Positions 25,054 to 28,511 of a DNA stretch of 28,511 bases are shown piece by piece. The stretch's first letter is position 1. Each line of letters starts with the position of its first letter. Below the pieces are notes generated by a model that was given only the letters and a program-made list of their open reading frames with translations, did no database searches and was not told where the DNA came from. The position numbers and the translations under genes were made by a program. Source of the DNA: 4484-232 sp964486555 (GTDB taxonomy: Bacteria > Thermotogota > Thermotogae > Thermotogales > Thermotogaceae); the NCBI GenBank assembly GCA_964486555.1, contig CAZANP010000019.1, positions 1-28,511 on the forward strand, in the 5' to 3' direction.

Positions 25054-26251
25054 TAGGAAAATTCATGGAAAAAAACTCATATACCTTGACAACGCCGCAA
25101 CCACTCTCAAGCCAAAAGTTGTGGTGGAGAGTTTAAAGGATCTATATTATTTCCATTATTCCAACGTTCATAGGGGAATTCATACTCTTGCAAGCGAAGC
25201 AACTAACTTACTTGAAGACGCCAGAAGGAAAATCGCAAACTTTTTGAACGCATCTCCCGAAGAAATAATATTCACATCTGGAAGTACACTTTCTCTGAAC
25301 ACTATAGCACATTCTCTTGTGAAAAGTGGGATTTTGAGGGAAGATTCCAAGGTTCTTGTCACAACGGTGGAACATCACGCCAATTTCGTTCCCTGGCAAA
25401 GGTTATCGAAAATTTACAATTACAAATTGCTATATGCAAGACCAACTGGCAGGATGGGAACGATCCTGATCGAAGATTTTGAAAAGTTCATCAAGGAAGA
25501 ACCTGATGTTGTGGCTGTAACAGGTGCGTCTAACGTCACTGGTCAAAGACTTTTAATAAAGAGAATCAGAGAAATGTTCGAAAAATCCATTTTGGTGGTG
25601 GATGGTGCCCAACTTGTACCTCACACCAAAGTCAACGTCAAGGAGTTGGATCTAGATTTTCTCGTTTTTTCAGGCCACAAGATGTTGGGACCAACAGGGA
25701 TAGGTATTCTGTACGGAAAAAAAGAACTCCTTGAAAAGATGGAACCATTCCTATATGGTGGAGAGATGATAGATAAAGTAACTCTTGAGGATACCACGTT
25801 CAATATCCTTCCGTATAAATTCGAAGCCGGTACGCCAAATTTGGCAGGAGCCGTTGGACTCGCTAAGGCCATAGAATATCTTGAAAATATAGGTATGAAT
25901 GAGTTGGAGAATCACATAAAAGAATTGACTGATTATGCTATCAACGAGCTCATGAATCTGGATTTTGTGGAGCTTTATGGACCGTTGGATGAAACACAAT
26001 ATGGAATAATCTCTTTCAATCTGGATGGTGTTCATCCTCACGATGTAGCTCATTTTCTCGATGAAAGTTTTGGTATTGCTATAAGGACAGGACATCATTG
26101 TGCACAACCTCTCATGTTGGAGTTATCTTCGAAATCTCGTTTGGATTTTCCGAACGCTACTTGCAGAGCTAGTTTCTATGTTTACAACACGAAAGAAGAT
26201 GTCGACGCACTTGTGGAAGGGTTGAAAAACGTGAAGAGGTGGTTGGGATGA
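25013..26251 (+). CDS. sufS: Cysteine desulfurase SufS
   Basis: 412 residues, a PLP-dependent group II cysteine desulfurase that takes sulfur from cysteine for Fe-S assembly. It has YLDNAATTLKP near the start, VHRGIHTLASEAT, VTTVEHHANFVPW, DGAQLVPHTKVNV and FSGHKMLGPTGIG with the PLP lysine. The catalytic persulfide cysteine is C363 in GHHCAQPLM. After it comes a longer loop than in E. coli SufS (SSKSRLDFPNAT), then CRASFYVYNT. The ATG at 25013 gives the normal 8-10 residues before RDFPIL, so the 41-nt overlap with sufD seems real. The start has only a G-rich leader, suggesting translational coupling. SufU downstream should be its sulfur acceptor; ThiI may be another client. Confidence 0.95.
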   Translation: MNSKALYRDFPILDRKIHGKKLIYLDNAATTLKPKVVVESLKDLYYFHYSNVHRGIHTLASEATNLLEDARRKIANFLNASPEEIIFTSGSTLSLNTIAHSLVKSGILREDSKVLVTTVEHHANFVPWQRLSKIYNYKLLYARPTGRMGTILIEDFEKFIKEEPDVVAVTGASNVTGQRLLIKRIREMFEKSILVVDGAQLVPHTKVNVKELDLDFLVFSGHKMLGPTGIGILYGKKELLEKMEPFLYGGEMIDKVTLEDTTFNILPYKFEAGTPNLAGAVGLAKAIEYLENIGMNELENHIKELTDYAINELMNLDFVELYGPLDETQYGIISFNLDGVHPHDVAHFLDESFGIAIRTGHHCAQPLMLELSSKSRLDFPNATCRASFYVYNTKEDVDALVEGLKNVKRWLG

Positions 26252-26670
26252 TGGACTTGTACTCTGAAATAATCGTGGATTACGCCAAATTGAAAAAGTA
26301 CAAAAAGAGAATGGATGATGCAGACACTGTGAGAGAAGGTGTGAACCTTTCGTGTGGTGACGAGATAAAGTTGTACGTTAAAGTACGGGATGGGAAAATG
26401 GAATCTCTCAGTTTTGAAGGTAAAGGCTGCATCGTGAGTCAAGCTTCGACCAACTTGATGATAGAACGGGTTCTTGGAGAGCCCCTGGAGAATATACATG
26501 AAATCCTCGAAAATGTTAAGAGGATGGTAAAAGGAGAAGAATACGATAAGAACCTTCTGAAGAATGTTTCCATAATGGAGAACATTCGATCCTACCCCAA
26601 CAGAGTGAAGTGTTTCATGCTCGCCTGGAGAACTCTTGAAGATGCCCTGAAAGAGTTGGATAGGGGTTAA
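26248..26670 (+). CDS. sufU: Zinc-dependent sulfurtransferase SufU
   Basis: 140 residues of the IscU-like fold. The SufU zinc ligands are visible: C36 and D38 in NLSCGDEI, C61 in GKGCIVSQAS and C122 in RVKCFMLAW. The insertion between the second and third cysteines, compared with IscU, and the linkage to sufS favour SufU, which accepts persulfide sulfur from SufS, over a scaffold IscU. The ATG at 26248 overlaps the sufS stop (ATGA) with GAGGTG 6 nt upstream; the next codon is also ATG and could be used. It is the last gene of the suf operon. Confidence 0.93.
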   Translation: MMDLYSEIIVDYAKLKKYKKRMDDADTVREGVNLSCGDEIKLYVKVRDGKMESLSFEGKGCIVSQASTNLMIERVLGEPLENIHEILENVKRMVKGEEYDKNLLKNVSIMENIRSYPNRVKCFMLAWRTLEDALKELDRG

Positions 26671-26684
26671 CACCTTCCGCACAA

Positions 26685-26725
26685 TCTCTAAGCATTCTCT
26701 AAGAATATCCTAAGAAATCTCAAAG
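26685..26725 (+). repeat. Four direct repeats with exact 11-bp period (putative response-regulator site)
   Basis: Units begin at 26685, 26696, 26707 and 26718: TCTCTAAG, TCTCTAAG, ATCCTAAG, TCTCAAAG, each followed by a 3-nt A/T-rich spacer. The exact one-turn phasing places all copies on one helix face. Tandem direct repeats at 11 bp are the usual binding arrangement for OmpR/PhoB-family response regulators. The array ends 10 nt before a -10 box and covers the -35 position. Confidence 0.7.
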
Positions 26726-26735
26726 CAACGGGTTT

Positions 26736-26741
26736 TATATT
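26736..26741 (+). promoter_or_regulatory. -10 box of an activator-dependent promoter for the small exported protein gene
   Basis: TATATT 34 nt upstream of the ATG at 26775, with no TTGACA-like -35; the repeat array occupies that place. This is the layout of a class II activated promoter. Confidence 0.5.
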
Positions 26742-26774
26742 GAGTCATGGCAAAACACATTGGGAGGTGGAAGT

Positions 26775-27224
26775 ATGAGAAAAAGTATTTTTGTGGTATT
26801 GATAGCAGTGATAGCTTTGAGTATTTTCGCGGGTTTCAGGATGAGAGGACAGGATGCATCAAAATTGCTGCAGGAGTACGAAGAAATAACTTTGGAAGGT
26901 GTTGTGAAAGACATAGTGGTAGAGCCTGGAAACACGAGAATTATTGTTGAAAGCGAAGGGAAACTGTATGAAGTTAAAATTGGCCCCATATGGTACTTGA
27001 ACATCGAAGTAGGAGATACAGTGAAAATTGAAGGAAGACTCGTAACGATCGATGGAAAGGAATTTGTCGTTGCTGAAAGTATAAATGGAACCGAACTCAG
27101 GGAAATGGGGAAACCCAAATGGGCCAGCAAAGGAGAATGTGAGGAGAATTGTTGCAGAAGCGCTCATAGAGAGAATAACGAACATGAATTCGGACACAGA
27201 AGACATGGAAGGAATGGAAGATGA
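26775..27224 (+). CDS. Small exported OB-fold-like protein with Cys/His-rich tail
   Basis: 149 residues from ATG 26775 with GGGAGGTG 5-7 nt upstream. A signal peptide or anchor MRKSIFVVLIAVIALSIFAG is followed by about 80 residues of alternating strands: ITLEGVVKDIVVEPGNTRII, YEVKIGPIWYLN, VGDTVKIEGRLVTIDGKEF. These resemble small bacterial OB-fold periplasmic proteins. The GKPKWA segment precedes a charged tail GECEENCC...HRENNEHEFGHRRHGR with three Cys and five His that might bind metal. I do not recognise a named family. It follows the suf operon but has its own repeat-controlled promoter. An overlapping +1 frame reads plausibly through the tail, so a frameshift near 27120 cannot be ruled out. 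Confidence 0.7.
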   Translation: MRKSIFVVLIAVIALSIFAGFRMRGQDASKLLQEYEEITLEGVVKDIVVEPGNTRIIVESEGKLYEVKIGPIWYLNIEVGDTVKIEGRLVTIDGKEFVVAESINGTELREMGKPKWASKGECEENCCRSAHRENNEHEFGHRRHGRNGR

Positions 27225-27248
27225 GAGGAGGGCGTCATGCCCTCCTCT
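27224..27248. terminator. Bidirectional terminator between the small exported protein gene and glutamate dehydrogenase
   Basis: A perfect 10-bp GC-rich stem (arms 27224-27233 and 27239-27248) with a GTCAT loop, lying between the convergent stop codons. T-rich sequence follows on the plus strand (TATTATCTT); on the minus strand the T tract is weak. Confidence 0.75.
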
Positions 27249-27250
27249 TA

Positions 27251-28511
27251 TTATCTTGGGTATATACCTCTCATTCTTAAAGCTTCTGCAACCCTTCCTA
27301 TCGCTAGAATGTATGCTGCTGTTCTCATATCCGTTTCGTACTTTTCCTTTATCTTGAACACATCATAAAAAGCTTCTCTCATCATCCTTTCAAGCTCTTT
27401 CCTTATCTGACTTGTATCCCAGAAGAAAGATTGAAGATCCTGAACCCACTCAAAATAGGATACTGTGACACCACCCGCATTTGCCAGTATATCCGGAACT
27501 ATCATGACATCCTTTTCAAGTAATATCTTCTCAGCTTCCGTTGTGACAGGACCGTTTGCACCTTCTATAATGATCTTCGCCTTGACATCTCTGGCTATGC
27601 TCTCATCTATGGCGTTCTCAAGGGCTGCTGGTATCAATATATCAACATCCATCGTGAGTAATTCTTCGTTCGTTATTCTTTCGCCTTTTGGGTATCCCTT
27701 TATAACTCCATTGTTTTCATCCCTGTACCTTATGAGATCATCTATATCCAAACCACTTGGATCGTACACGCCACCAGTGACATCGCTCACAGCCACAACC
27801 TTTGCTCCAAGTTCTTTAGAGATTATTCTAGCTGAATGTGATCCAACGTTTCCAAAACCCTGTATCGCCACCGTGGATCTTGTCGGATCCATACCAAAAG
27901 TTTTCAACGCCTCTTCTGTACAGACTTTAACACCTCTTCCTGTTGCCTCATCCCTTCCTCTCGATCCACCAAGATCTACAGGTTTTCCAGTGACAACACC
28001 CAAAACGGAGTATCCCACATTCATGCTGTAAGTATCCATGTACCAAGCCATAACCTGAGCGTTGGTGTTAACATCCGGAGCCGGGATGTCCCTGTTTGGA
28101 CCTATCATCATTTGTATCTCTGAGAAGTACCTTCTGGACAGCCTTTCAAGTTCCGTGGGTGATAGCTCTCTTGGATTTACCTTGACACCGCCCTTACCTC
28201 CACCAAACGGTAGGTTCATGACGGCACACTTCCAGGTCATCCAGAATGCAAGTGTCTGAACCTCATCCAATGTGACATTCGGATGATACCTTATACCACC
28301 TTTTGCGGGTCCTCTGACTGTGTTGTGCTGAACCCTATATCCCACAAACATTTCAACCCTTCCGTCATCCATAACGACAGGGAATTCTACTATGAGGCTT
28401 CTTTGAGGCCTTTCAAGATATCTCCTTATATTGGGATCCAACCCCATGAGATCTGCTGCCTTTCCGAATTGCTCAAGAGCCATTTTGTAGAGAGGCCCTG
28501 TATCATGACTT
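27251..28511 (-). CDS. gdhA: Glutamate dehydrogenase (5' end cut by window edge)
   Basis: About 420 residues visible. Motifs: RGPAKGGIRYHP, the catalytic-lysine segment NLPFGGGKGGV, PAPDVNTNAQVMAWYMD, and the dinucleotide fold VAIQGFGNVGSHSA. It interconverts glutamate and 2-oxoglutarate plus ammonia, linking nitrogen and carbon metabolism. The first ATG at 28483 has no ribosome binding site, and the frame stays open to the window edge encoding SHDTGPLYKMALEQF. LYKMALEQF lines up with the remembered Thermotoga maritima N-terminus LYEMAVEQF, so the real start is a few codons outside. Cofactor preference (NAD or NADP) is not decided here. Confidence 0.95.
   Translation of the reverse strand, partial: SHDTGPLYKMALEQFGKAADLMGLDPNIRRYLERPQRSLIVEFPVVMDDGRVEMFVGYRVQHNTVRGPAKGGIRYHPNVTLDEVQTLAFWMTWKCAVMNLPFGGGKGGVKVNPRELSPTELERLSRRYFSEIQMMIGPNRDIPAPDVNTNAQVMAWYMDTYSMNVGYSVLGVVTGKPVDLGGSRGRDEATGRGVKVCTEEALKTFGMDPTRSTVAIQGFGNVGSHSARIISKELGAKVVAVSDVTGGVYDPSGLDIDDLIRYRDENNGVIKGYPKGERITNEELLTMDVDILIPAALENAIDESIARDVKAKIIIEGANGPVTTEAEKILLEKDVMIVPDILANAGGVTVSYFEWVQDLQSFFWDTSQIRKELERMMREAFYDVFKIKEKYETDMRTAAYILAIGRVAEALRMRGIYPR

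Noticed and set aside
27465..28031. 188-codon plus-strand frame
   Set aside because: Shadow of glutamate dehydrogenase, rich in Ser/Pro as expected from antisense reading.

Overview
The window looks like chromosomal DNA of a thermophilic member of the Thermotogota, close to Thermotoga or Pseudothermotoga. This rests on resemblance of the proteins to remembered Thermotoga families (glutamate dehydrogenase, SUF proteins, CUT1 sugar transporter without its own ATPase), tight gene packing, many GTG and TTG starts, and strong GGAGGTG-type ribosome binding sites. No search was run, so the genus is an inference. Two runs of exactly 100 N (16197-16296, 22521-22620) are scaffold gaps inside coding sequence, so this is a draft assembly. 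No rRNA, tRNA, CRISPR array or insertion sequence was seen.

Layout. 1-815 (minus): flavin reductase, rubredoxin and the start of flavodiiron protein FprA, an electron chain for O2/NO reduction in an anaerobe. 957-3090 (plus): promoter, a decayed metal-binding-protein gene, then a FecCD permease and its ATPase. 3050-6886 (minus): CUT1 sugar transporter (binding protein, intercistronic hairpin, two permeases) followed by a DUF4213/DUF364 gene. 6980-8894 (minus): plsC and thiI. 8940-13168 (plus): a clear promoter and four overlapping genes: TPR protein, prepilin peptidase, RlmI-type rRNA methyltransferase, aspartate aminotransferase. 13143-14633 (minus): a lone histidine ammonia-lyase. 14701-21849 (plus): four coupled genes: membrane-anchored periplasmic-binding-type protein, large membrane HD-GYP sensor (split by gap 1), PfkB sugar kinase, FtsX/MacB-type permease without an ATPase. 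21949-26670 (plus): Fe-S assembly operon sufC-sufB-sufD-sufS-sufU (gap 2 between sufC and sufB). 26685-27224 (plus): promoter with four 11-bp direct repeats driving a small exported protein with a Cys/His-rich tail. 27251-28511 (minus): glutamate dehydrogenase, whose start lies outside the window.

How the genes fit together. The SUF operon supplies Fe-S clusters, and its desulfurase SufS could also supply sulfur to ThiI. The rubredoxin/FprA module protects oxygen-sensitive metal centres. The 14701-21849 cluster reads as a ligand-sensing c-di-GMP-degrading module with linked metabolic and membrane functions. The most interesting items are the binding-protein/HD-GYP sensor pair, the phased 11-bp repeat promoter with its small exported product, the decayed iron-binding-protein gene, and the naturally split high-molecular-weight rubredoxin.
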